Position numbers and translations under genes: made by a program
Assembly: GCA_900752475.1 (NCBI GenBank)
Contig: CAADVJ010000021.1
Coordinates: forward strand, 1 to 6,170
Reading direction: 5' to 3'
Origin: an uncultured Collinsella sp.
GTDB taxonomy: Bacteria > Actinomycetota > Coriobacteriia > Coriobacteriales > Coriobacteriaceae
DNA length: 6,170 nucleotides
In this document: positions 1 through 5,684 of the stretch, one piece after another
Numbering within the stretch: the first letter of the stretch is position 1
How the letters are laid out: each line of letters begins with the position of its first letter
The notes under the pieces: generated by a model
The model's input: only the letters and a program-made list of their open reading frames with translations
The model's database searches: none
What the model was told of the DNA's origin: nothing

Positions 1-2
1 GT

Positions 3-143
3 CCCCCCCTGTCCGCGCTCCGCCCGCGCCCCCCCCCCCCCCCCCCCGCCGCAACGCTCCATCGCTTTGGAGCCTTTGGTGCTTGCGAGCCGCACGAACA
101 GGCAGCCTGCCCCACAACCGAGCTCGATCTCAGGCTCGGATGA
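3..143 (+). CDS. Possible 3' end of an upstream gene (partial)
   Basis: This frame is open from the left edge of the window to a TGA at 141-143. It would encode a proline run (six Pro codons inside the C tract, 30-47), then a short tail ending in GAG CTC GAT CTC AGG CTC GGA TGA, which has plausible codon use. It lies 72 bases upstream of the ClpP-like gene on the same strand, which would fit co-transcription. I do not recognise the protein. The other two forward frames are also open here (to 262 and 540), so openness alone is weak evidence in such GC-rich sequence. The region could equally be non-coding leader. Confidence 0.22.
   Translation, partial: PPLSALRPRPPPPPPAATLHRFGAFGACEPHEQAACPTTELDLRLG
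29..47. repeat. C19 homopolymer tract
   Basis: There are nineteen consecutive C residues, flanked on the left by more C-rich sequence (seven Cs at 3-9). Tracts this long slip readily during replication and are also prone to sequencing or assembly error. The tract lies within an open frame upstream of the ClpP-like gene. A length change that is not a multiple of three would switch reading among three frames that are all open. Whether it is a real contingency tract or an artefact cannot be decided from one sequence. Confidence 0.9.
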
Positions 144-173
144 GCCCTGTAGCCCGCCAGCCCCTCCGCGGGC
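56..173 (+). other. Cluster of small hairpins upstream of the ClpP-like gene
   Basis: Three inverted repeats lie in a row. GCTCCA/TGGAGC is at 56-61 and 68-73 with a 6-base loop. GGCTC/GAGCC is at 133-137 and 142-146 with loop GGAT. GCCCGC/GCGGGC is at 152-157 and 168-173 with a 10-base loop. None has a proper U-run after it, so they do not look like classic terminators. They could structure the leader of the clpP-virD4 transcript, or be chance pairing in GC-rich DNA. I saw no convincing -35/-10 pair between 143 and 215. Confidence 0.3.
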
Positions 174-215
174 AACAATCCTATTCCACAACACAACCAA
201 CAGAAAGGAGTCCTC

Positions 216-833
216 ATGGACACCAATCATTCCCCCATCATCAGTCCCCTCACCATGCGTGAATCCGCCCGAGGTATCACGCTCACCAGCATTTACGATG
301 AGATGCTCGCCCGTCGCGAGCTCTCCGTCATGGGAAACATCGAAACCCCGATGGCCCACGACCTATGCCAGCAGATCCGCCTGCTCGATGCCACCGACCC
401 CAGCCGCCCCATCACCATATTTGTCGCCAGCGCCGGCGGAAGCGTGCGATCGGGTCTTGCGATCTATGACGCCATGCGCCTCGCATCGTGCCCCATCCGC
501 ACCGTCTGCCTGGAATTCGCCGCGTCCATGGGCGCCGTGATCTTTATGGGCGGCGACGATCGCCGTATGGCGCCCCATGCAGAGCTCATGATTCACGACC
601 CGCTGATCCCCCAGGGGGCAGGCGGCTCGGCACTTGCGCTGCAGGAAACCAGCCGGCGTCTCATGCAGACCCGCAAGACCCTCACGCAAATCCTCTCGGA
701 CCGCAGCGGCCTCACGCCCAAGCGCATCCAGTCCCTCACTGCAAAAGACACCTACCTTTCGGCCGAGCGCGCCGTCGAGCTCGGCTTTGCCCACGAAATC
801 CTCTCGACCACCAAGGAGGTCGCCCATGTCTAA
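216..833 (+). CDS. ClpP-like serine peptidase (family S14)
   Basis: The 205-residue protein is close to the usual ClpP length (about 195-205). ClpP peptidases form barrel-shaped double heptamers in the cytosol and cut polypeptides threaded in by a partner ATPase. The S14 hallmarks are visible: the oxyanion-loop segment ASAGGSV (71-77), nucleophile Ser104 in FAASMGA, His127 in LMIHDPL, and Asp178 in AKDTYLSAERAVELG. The triad is therefore complete. No signal peptide or membrane segment is seen. ATG 216 is preceded by AAAGGAG (204-210) at 5-base spacing. The 3' end overlaps the start of the VirD4-like gene by 8 bases, so the two are translationally coupled and probably act together. This is unlikely to be the housekeeping clpP, because the context is conjugation-like and no Clp ATPase or trigger-factor gene is adjacent. 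By hand alignment, two residues of the usual ATPase-docking pocket are changed (Arg117 and Ala119 in place of Phe and Leu). The natural substrate is unknown. Confidence 0.9.
   Translation: MDTNHSPIISPLTMRESARGITLTSIYDEMLARRELSVMGNIETPMAHDLCQQIRLLDATDPSRPITIFVASAGGSVRSGLAIYDAMRLASCPIRTVCLEFAASMGAVIFMGGDDRRMAPHAELMIHDPLIPQGAGGSALALQETSRRLMQTRKTLTQILSDRSGLTPKRIQSLTAKDTYLSAERAVELGFAHEILSTTKEVAHV
813..820 (+). promoter_or_regulatory. Ribosome binding site of the VirD4-like gene
   Basis: AAGGAGGT is a near-perfect anti-16S match ending 5 bases before ATG 826. It lies inside the last codons of the ClpP-like gene. It fixes ATG 826 as the start, although the same frame is open upstream to 634. The added residues encoded from 634 are Arg/Ser/Pro-rich shadow sequence of the peptidase gene. 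Confidence 0.88.
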
Positions 834-2247
834 CCTCGCCAGCCGCCTCGCCGCATCTGAGTCCGCATCGTCCACCATCCTCGCCAAGGATCGAACGCTT
901 TCCTGCGACACCCGCCAAACGGGACTCAACAACAACGCACTTGTGATCGGCCCCTCGGGAGCCGGCAAGACCCGAAACGTCCTCAAACCCAACCTGCTGC
1001 AAATGAACGCAAGCTACATCGTGCTCGACACCAAAGGCACGCTCTGTCGCGAAGTGGGACCCGTGCTAGCAGCCCACGGCTACCGCGTGCAATGTCTCAA
1101 CTTCGCCGACCTCAACACCGTCCCGGCCCTTGCGCCCGGCATCGAGCGCTGCGGCTACAACCCCCTGAGGCACATTCGCCGCAAGGCGGACGGCAGGCCC
1201 AACCAGCAGGACATCCTCTCGGTGGCAAAGGCCATCTGCCCCATCGAGGACAACAACCAGCCTTTTTGGGATCATGCGGCGGCAAACCTGCTGTCGTGTC
1301 TTATCGCCTACGTCACCGAACAGCTACCCGCCGGCGAGCAGACGATCAGCTCGGTCATCAAGCTGATCGAGCACCTGCAGGACGGTGCCACGGCCCGATT
1401 GTTTGACGATCTGATCACGACCGACCCCCAAAGCTATGCCCTCTCGCTATGGCGGCGCTACGCCATTACGCAAAATGCCGAGCGCATGCACGCGAGCATC
1501 GTCGGCATCCTTGCCGAAAAGGTCATGTGTCTGGGATTCGACGGTGCGGCACAGCTCTATCGTGAGTGTCATCAGGTGGACTTCGCTTCCATGGGACACA
1601 CCCCCTGCGCCCTGTTTGTAACCGTAAGCGATATTGACCGCAATCTCGATCCGCTGACCGGCCTCTTTATTTCGCAGGCGTTTATGGGCCTCATTCGTGA
1701 GGCCGATAGGCAGCCCGACGGCAGCCTGCCCATGCCCGTGCGCTTTATGCTCGATGACTTCGCAAATCTGCAGATCCTCCAGATCGACAACGTGCTCTCG
1801 ATTATCCGAAGCCGCAACATCTGGGCAACGCTGCTGCTGCAGTCGACCAACCAGCTCGATGCGCTCTATGGCGAGGCACGCGCTCGCTCCATCATGGGCA
1901 ACTGCGACACGCATCTGGTGCTGGCATTCCAGGATCCAGAGAGTGCCCGGGTGTTTTCCGACCGCGCCGACGCGCTCCCCAGCACGCTCATGGCGACGCC
2001 GATCGATCGCTCGTGGCTCTTTGTACGCGGTCGCACTCCCGAACAGGTCGAGCGCTTTAGGCTCGAAGACCATCCGCTCTACGGGGAGCTGCCCGAGGCG
2101 CAGCGAGGCCATGCGGAGGCCGAGAGCGTGGCGCAGGGTTCTCGCAGCGCGCGGCGCCCCGGCGATGTTCCACAAAGGCCGTGCGCCCCGGGACCACGGC
2201 AAAGCAAAGGGGCCCGCATCCGATGGGATACGGGCCCCTGGCTATAA
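826..2247 (+). CDS. VirD4/TraG-like type IV coupling ATPase lacking an N-terminal membrane domain
   Basis: This 473-residue protein belongs to the VirD4/TraG/TraD family, hexameric RecA-fold ATPases that deliver DNA-relaxase complexes to a type IV secretion channel. Visible motifs are Walker A GPSGAGKT (42-49), then VLDTKG (66-71), the FWDHAAANLL segment (147-156), Walker B VRFMLDDFANL (305-315, with LDDFA where LDEFA is usual), a sensor-like LLLQSTNQLDALYG (336-349), and the conserved HLVLAFQDPESARVFS region (363-378). It resembles the Gram-positive CD1115-type VirD4 branch. Those proteins normally begin with membrane helices. This one starts about 40 residues before Walker A and shows no hydrophobic segment, so it should be soluble. 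Recognisable family sequence ends near RFRLEDHPLYGELPE (410-424). The last ~48 residues are Arg/Pro/Gly/Ala-rich, and their codons cross the pgi terminator hairpin, with the stop only 24 bases from the pgi stop. The true C-terminus may have been lost or replaced. It is coupled to the ClpP-like gene by an 8-base overlap. The family call is firm. The role, whether conjugation or another process using the peptidase, is open. Confidence 0.9.
   Translation: MSNLASRLAASESASSTILAKDRTLSCDTRQTGLNNNALVIGPSGAGKTRNVLKPNLLQMNASYIVLDTKGTLCREVGPVLAAHGYRVQCLNFADLNTVPALAPGIERCGYNPLRHIRRKADGRPNQQDILSVAKAICPIEDNNQPFWDHAAANLLSCLIAYVTEQLPAGEQTISSVIKLIEHLQDGATARLFDDLITTDPQSYALSLWRRYAITQNAERMHASIVGILAEKVMCLGFDGAAQLYRECHQVDFASMGHTPCALFVTVSDIDRNLDPLTGLFISQAFMGLIREADRQPDGSLPMPVRFMLDDFANLQILQIDNVLSIIRSRNIWATLLLQSTNQLDALYGEARARSIMGNCDTHLVLAFQDPESARVFSDRADALPSTLMATPIDRSWLFVRGRTPEQVERFRLEDHPLYGELPEAQRGHAEAESVAQGSRSARRPGDVPQRPCAPGPRQSKGARIRWDTGPWL
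2201..2238 (-). terminator. Intrinsic terminator of pgi
   Basis: The arms at 2209-2221 and 2226-2238 form a 13-pair stem with a 4-base loop. Read on the minus strand the single imperfect pair (2217/2230) is a U-G wobble. On the plus strand it is a C-A mismatch, which supports minus orientation. The minus-strand stem is followed by TTTGCTTT (2208 to 2201), a modest U-rich tail, whereas the plus side has no T run. It lies 33 bases past the pgi stop. A second, weaker stem (2178-2183 with 2195-2200) follows directly. Confidence 0.85.
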
Positions 2248-2271
2248 GGCGCAATGCGTTAACAGCAGCGA

Positions 2272-3966
2272 CTACTTGCGGTGAGCGCGGTAGAACTCGA
2301 TGAGCGCCTGGGTCGAAGCGTCCTGCTCGGCCTTGGCGGCGTCGTCGTGGAAGGCCGGGGTGATCTGCTTGGCAAGCTGCTTGCCCAGCTCGACGCCCCA
2401 CTGGTCGTAGGAGTCGATGCCCCAGACCGTGCCCTCGACAAACGTGATGTGCTCGTACAGGGCGATGAGCTCGCCGAGCGCAAACGGGGTCAGCGTGTCG
2501 CCGAAGATCGAGGTCGTCGGGCGGTTGCCCTCAAAGCAACGGGCCGGGACGATCTGCTCGGGCGTGCCCTCGGCGCGCACCTCATCGGCCGTCTTACCAA
2601 AAGCGAGCGCCTTGGTCTGGGCCAGGAAGTTGCCCAGGAACAGCTCATGCACGTCCTGACCGCTATCGGTCGCAGGGTTGGCAGTGTTGGCGAAGGCGAT
2701 GAAATCGGCCGGAACCACCACGGTGCCCTGGTGCAGCAGCTGGTAGAAGGCATGCTGGCCGTTGGTGCCGGGCTCGCCCCAGAAGATCTCACCGGTGTCG
2801 GAGGTCACGGCGCTGCCGTCCCAGCGGACATGCTTGCCGTTGGACTCCATGGTGAGCTGCTGCAGGTAGGCCGGGAAGCGGTGCAGATACTGGCAGTACG
2901 GAAGCACGGCGTGGCTCTTGGAACCGAAGAAGTTGACGTACCAGACGTTGAGCAGACCCATCAGCGCGACGGCATTGTTCTCGAGCGGCGTGTTGCAGAA
3001 GTACTCGTCGATGGCGTGGAAGCCCTCGAGGAACTGCTGGAAGCGCTCGGGGCCAAGCACGACGATCAGCGACAGGCCCACGGCGGAGTCGACGGAGTAG
3101 CGGCCGCCGACCCAGTTCCAGAAACCGAAGGCGTTGGCGGGGTCGATACCGAAGGCCTCAACCTTCTCGAGTGCGGTGGAGACGGCGACGAAGTGCTTTG
3201 CCACGGCCTCGGCGTTCTGCTCATCGGAGCCGTCGATGGCGCCCTGAGCCTTGAGCTGCTCGAGCATCCAGGTCTTGACCTCGCGGGCGTTGGTGAGGGT
3301 CTCGAGCGTGGTGAAGGTCTTGGAGACAATGATCACGAGCGTGGTCTCGGGATCGAGGCCCTTGAGCTTCTCTGCCTGATCGTTGGGGTCAATGTTGGAG
3401 ATGTAACGGCAGTCGATACCGGCGTCGGCGTAGGGACGCAGGGCCTCGTAGGCCATGACCGGGCCCAGGTCGGAGCCGCCGATGCCGATGGACACCAGAT
3501 GCTCGATCTTCTTGCCGGTAACGCCCTTCCACTCACCGGAGCGCACGCGCTCGGCAAAGGCATACATGCGGTCGAGGACCTCGTGCACGTCGGCGACGAC
3601 GTCCTGGCCGTCGACGATGAGCTGGCCCTTCTCGCTTGCCGGGCGGCGCAGCGCGGTGTGCAGGACGGCGCGGTCCTCGGTGGTGTTGATGTGCTCGCCG
3701 GAGAACATGGCGTCGCGGCGCTCCTCGAGCTTCACCTCGCGGGCAAGATCGCACAGCAGCTTGACGGTCTCATCGGTCACCAGGTTCTTGGACAGATCGA
3801 AGTGCAGGTCACCAGCGTCAAAGCTCAGCTTGTTCACGCGCTCGGCATCGGCGGCGAACCAGGCCTTGAGGTCGATACCTTCGGCCTCAAGCTTCTCCTG
3901 ATGAGCCTCGAGCGCCTTCCAAGCGGCAGTCGACGTAGCATCGATAGGTGCGGCAACAGTTGCCAT
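2272..3966 (-). CDS. pgi: Glucose-6-phosphate isomerase
   Basis: The 564-residue cytosolic enzyme interconverts glucose 6-phosphate and fructose 6-phosphate, linking glycolysis, gluconeogenesis and the pentose phosphate pathway. The length suits the long bacterial/eukaryotic PGI type. Motifs are SIGIGGSDLGP (159-169, phosphate-binding SIS fold), the family signature VGGRYSVDSAVGLS (286-299), catalytic Glu374 in TMESNGK, His405 in TNGQHAFYQ, and Lys529 in DQWGVELGKQ, preceded by the second signature region GELIALYEH (498-506). The frame extends 9 codons further to GTG 3993. I chose ATG 3966 because GAGGAGGA ends 4 bases before it and the protein then begins MATVAAP. The GTG at 3993 has its GGAGG only one base away and lies in a leader hairpin. 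The gene is transcribed alone, divergently from the SOS operon, with a terminator just past its stop. It is intact, with no odd residues at the active site. It is a housekeeping gene and probably marks native chromosome next to the mobile-type block. Confidence 0.98.
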   Translation of the reverse strand: MATVAAPIDATSTAAWKALEAHQEKLEAEGIDLKAWFAADAERVNKLSFDAGDLHFDLSKNLVTDETVKLLCDLAREVKLEERRDAMFSGEHINTTEDRAVLHTALRRPASEKGQLIVDGQDVVADVHEVLDRMYAFAERVRSGEWKGVTGKKIEHLVSIGIGGSDLGPVMAYEALRPYADAGIDCRYISNIDPNDQAEKLKGLDPETTLVIIVSKTFTTLETLTNAREVKTWMLEQLKAQGAIDGSDEQNAEAVAKHFVAVSTALEKVEAFGIDPANAFGFWNWVGGRYSVDSAVGLSLIVVLGPERFQQFLEGFHAIDEYFCNTPLENNAVALMGLLNVWYVNFFGSKSHAVLPYCQYLHRFPAYLQQLTMESNGKHVRWDGSAVTSDTGEIFWGEPGTNGQHAFYQLLHQGTVVVPADFIAFANTANPATDSGQDVHELFLGNFLAQTKALAFGKTADEVRAEGTPEQIVPARCFEGNRPTTSIFGDTLTPFALGELIALYEHITFVEGTVWGIDSYDQWGVELGKQLAKQITPAFHDDAAKAEQDASTQALIEFYRAHRK

Positions 3967-3970
3967 AAAG

Positions 3971-3978
3971 TCCTCCTC
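3971..3978 (-). promoter_or_regulatory. Ribosome binding site of pgi
   Basis: On the minus strand GAGGAGGA is followed by CTTT and then ATG (3966-3964). This strong site decides the pgi start over the upstream in-frame GTG at 3993. Confidence 0.88.
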
Positions 3979-3984
3979 AGCATA

Positions 3985-4008
3985 CGGGCGCACGCCTCCA
4001 TGCGCCCG
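3985..4008 (-). other. Leader hairpin in the pgi 5' untranslated region
   Basis: A perfect 8-base inverted repeat (3985-3992 with 4001-4008; CGGGCGCA/TGCGCCCG) encloses an 8-base loop. On the minus strand the loop reads TGGAGGCG and so displays a second Shine-Dalgarno-like GGAGG. The hairpin ends 6 bases upstream of the true ribosome site. It could stabilise the message 5' end or act as a ribosome standby site. There is no U-run, so it is not a terminator. Confidence 0.6.
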
Positions 4009-4025
4009 GACATTCAGATGCCACT

Positions 4026-4031
4026 ATTCTA
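4026..4031 (-). promoter_or_regulatory. Candidate -10 box of pgi
   Basis: TAGAAT on the minus strand matches the sigma-70 -10 consensus at five of six bases and would give a leader of about 50 bases containing the hairpin. The -35 is poor: a TTGACC lies only 5 bases upstream of the box, and CTGATT sits at the 17-base spacing. The call therefore rests mainly on the -10 and its position. Confidence 0.45.
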
Positions 4032-4106
4032 GCGCAGGTCAAGACTACAATCAGCGAGCGTTGCCAATCGGCCCCCAAACGGCGACCGACCAAAAAGGGA
4101 CAGGTT

Positions 4107-4135
4107 TTGACGATGTCCGCACAAGCGGGTATTAT
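4107..4135 (+). promoter_or_regulatory. Sigma-70 promoter of the SOS operon
   Basis: TTGACG (-35, 4107-4112) and TATTAT (-10, 4130-4135) each match consensus at five of six bases and are separated by exactly 17 bases. Transcription should start near 4142, inside the first LexA-type box. The TTG at 4107 and ATG at 4113, in frame with the polymerase, are therefore upstream of the transcript and cannot be its start from this promoter. Confidence 0.85.
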
Positions 4136-4149
4136 CGAACATGTATTCG
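4136..4149 (+). promoter_or_regulatory. LexA-type SOS box 1
   Basis: CGAACATGTATTCG matches the Gram-positive LexA operator CGAAC-RNRY-GTTYG at 13 of 14 positions (A replaces G at position 10). It abuts the -10 box and covers the expected start point, the classic place for repression. It precedes a translesion polymerase, the expected target class. Confidence 0.85.
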
Positions 4150-4152
4150 ATA

Positions 4153-4166
4153 AGAACATGTGTTTG
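4153..4166 (+). promoter_or_regulatory. LexA-type SOS box 2
   Basis: AGAACATGTGTTTG matches the same operator at 13 of 14 positions (A replaces the first C), with an intact GAAC-N4-GTTT core. It starts 17 bases after the start of box 1 and lies in the presumed untranslated leader. The two sites may bind LexA dimers side by side for tighter repression. Confidence 0.8.
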
Positions 4167-4168
4167 AT

Positions 4169-4175
4169 GGGAGGA
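4169..4175 (+). promoter_or_regulatory. Ribosome binding site of the Y-family polymerase
   Basis: GGGAGGA ends 3 bases before GTG 4179. The alternative in-frame ATGs at 4158 and 4167 lack such a site, and both lie in or directly beside LexA box 2. This favours GTG 4179. Confidence 0.72.
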
Positions 4176-4178
4176 CGC

Positions 4179-5684
4179 GTGGGGCACGAGCGTCACACCT
4201 ATGTCTGCATCGACCTTAAGACGTTCTACGCTAGCGTCGAGTGCGTTGACCGCGGGCTCAACCCGCTCACCACCAACCTGGTCGTTGCCGACGAATCGCG
4301 CGGGCGCACGACCATCTGTCTCGCCATCACACAGGCCATGAAGGACCTGGGGATACACAATCGCTGCCGTCTGTTCGAAATTCCCGACGGCATCGACTAC
4401 ATCAAGGCCATACCGCGCATGCAGCACTACATGGAGGTGTCGGCGCAAATTTACGGTATCTATCTGGAATACGTGAGTCCGCAAGACGTGCACGTCTACT
4501 CCATCGACGAATGCTTTATCGACGTGACACCCTATCTGGACCTCTATCACACCGACGCTGAAGGCTTCGCCTGCATGTTGCGCGACGAGGTCCTGGCGCG
4601 CACCGGCATCACGGCAACGGTTGGCATCGGCCCCAACCTATTCCAGGCCAAGGTGGCACTCGACATTACCGCCAAGCACGTACCCAGCCGCATCGGCAAA
4701 CTCGACGACGAGACCTTTCGCAAGGAGATCTGGCCCCATCGCCCCATCACCGACATCTGGGGCATTGGGCCCGGCGTGGCAGCACGACTCGAAAAATACG
4801 GCGTCTACGATCTGATGGGCGTCGCGGCGCTCGACGAAAACCTGCTCTACGACGAGCTCGGCGTCAATGCCGAGTATCTTATCGACCACGCCTTTGGGCG
4901 CGAGCCGACAACTATCGCCGATATTCAGGCCTATCGCCCGCAGGCAACCTCAACAACCACGGGGCAAGTGCTATCGAAGGGTTATGCCTATGAGCAAGCC
5001 TACACCGTGTTGCGCGAGATGGTCGACAACGCTGTGCTGGACTTAGTCGATAAGCACGTGGTGTGCAACAGCATCTCGCTCTTTGTAGGCTACGCGAGCG
5101 AGCGCGCCGACATACGCCGCCTCGACGCCAGCGGCACAGCGCAATATGTAGACGGATGCGGGCATTTGCGTTCGAGCACGTCGAGCATCGAACCCGCCGC
5201 AACCGCCGGCCCCAAGCTCGCACCCCGCGCGCCCAAGCCCGTCCAGCGCGATGACGAACGCCGACGTTTGGTGCGAGAGGCACAGGCGATTGACGGCATC
5301 TTTGTGGGCGAACACGGCGGCAAGCCGCGTGGTGGCTATGCCGCGCTCTTTGCGCACTCCAACGCCTCGCGCAAGCTGCCCGAGCGCACCAATTCGTTTA
5401 AGAAGATCATGGGCTATTTCGATGAGCTCTGGGCGCAGACTGTCGATCCCAAACGACCGGTCAAGCGCATCAACCTGGGATTTGGCAATCTGGTGCCCGA
5501 GGAATTTGCCACTATCGACCTGTTCAGCGATGTTAAGGCCGATGAGCGCGAGCGCGACCTGGCGCGCGCCGTCCTGGCCGTGAAGGGCAAGTACGGCAAG
5601 AACGCGCTCGTCAAGGGATTAAGCTTCACCGCCGGCGCCACCGCACGCGAACGCAACGATCAGGTAGGAGGACATCGTGCCTAA
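4179..5684 (+). CDS. Y-family translesion DNA polymerase (UvrX/UmuC-like)
   Basis: From GTG 4179 this is a 501-residue error-prone polymerase that copies past damaged bases. Catalytic metal ligands are visible: Asp12 in CIDLKTFYASVE, and Asp110-Glu111 in VYSIDECFIDV. Tyr17 sits at the steric-gate position that excludes ribonucleotides. The segment DIWGIGPGVAARLEKYGV (192-209) is the helix-hairpin-helix of the thumb, and the little finger starts near 255. TIDLF (445-449) resembles the sliding-clamp-binding QL[SD]LF peptide. The C-terminal block KYGKNALVKGLSF...TARERNDQVGGHRA is typical of Gram-positive UvrX/YqjW proteins. At 501 residues it is about 80 longer than those (roughly 410-420). The excess lies between FVGYASE (302-308) and KLPERTNSFKKI (399-410), partly as an Ala/Pro-rich linker. 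The gene is driven by a promoter with two LexA boxes and overlaps the YolD-like gene by 8 bases, so it should be induced by DNA damage. The family is certain. The exact subclass name is less so, so no symbol is given. Confidence 0.95.
   Translation: MGHERHTYVCIDLKTFYASVECVDRGLNPLTTNLVVADESRGRTTICLAITQAMKDLGIHNRCRLFEIPDGIDYIKAIPRMQHYMEVSAQIYGIYLEYVSPQDVHVYSIDECFIDVTPYLDLYHTDAEGFACMLRDEVLARTGITATVGIGPNLFQAKVALDITAKHVPSRIGKLDDETFRKEIWPHRPITDIWGIGPGVAARLEKYGVYDLMGVAALDENLLYDELGVNAEYLIDHAFGREPTTIADIQAYRPQATSTTTGQVLSKGYAYEQAYTVLREMVDNAVLDLVDKHVVCNSISLFVGYASERADIRRLDASGTAQYVDGCGHLRSSTSSIEPAATAGPKLAPRAPKPVQRDDERRRLVREAQAIDGIFVGEHGGKPRGGYAALFAHSNASRKLPERTNSFKKIMGYFDELWAQTVDPKRPVKRINLGFGNLVPEEFATIDLFSDVKADERERDLARAVLAVKGKYGKNALVKGLSFTAGATARERNDQVGGHRA

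Noticed and set aside
100..112. GGCAG/CTGCC palindrome
   Set aside because: The two arms are separated by one base, so it cannot fold as a hairpin, and it is too short to claim as an operator.
67..540. Plus-strand open frame starting at TTG 67
   Set aside because: It overlaps half of the ClpP-like gene, encodes Pro/Ser/Ala-rich sequence with no domain, and has no ribosome site.
634..825. A 64-codon N-terminal extension of the VirD4-like protein
   Set aside because: It lies wholly inside the ClpP-like gene in another frame, is Arg/Ser/Pro-rich, and ATG 826 has a near-perfect ribosome site.
363..992. Minus-strand open frame across the ClpP-VirD4 junction
   Set aside because: It is antisense to two well-supported genes, has no ribosome site or motif, and is a codon-bias shadow.
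2178..2247. Plus-strand terminator for the VirD4-like gene
   Set aside because: The strong stem has no T run on the plus side and its imperfect pair is a C-A mismatch in that direction. It fits only the minus-strand pgi transcript.
2281..4032. A 583-codon open frame on the plus strand opposite pgi
   Set aside because: The opposite strand encodes a complete isomerase with all catalytic residues. The antisense frame is a by-product of GC-biased codons, encodes repetitive Gly/Val/Leu/Asp-rich sequence, and has no ribosome site or recognisable domain.
4107..4178. Earlier polymerase starts at TTG 4107, ATG 4113, ATG 4158 or ATG 4167
   Set aside because: The first two lie in the promoter upstream of the predicted transcript start. 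The others sit in or directly beside the second SOS box without a good ribosome site. Family proteins begin just before the CIDLKTFYASVE motif.
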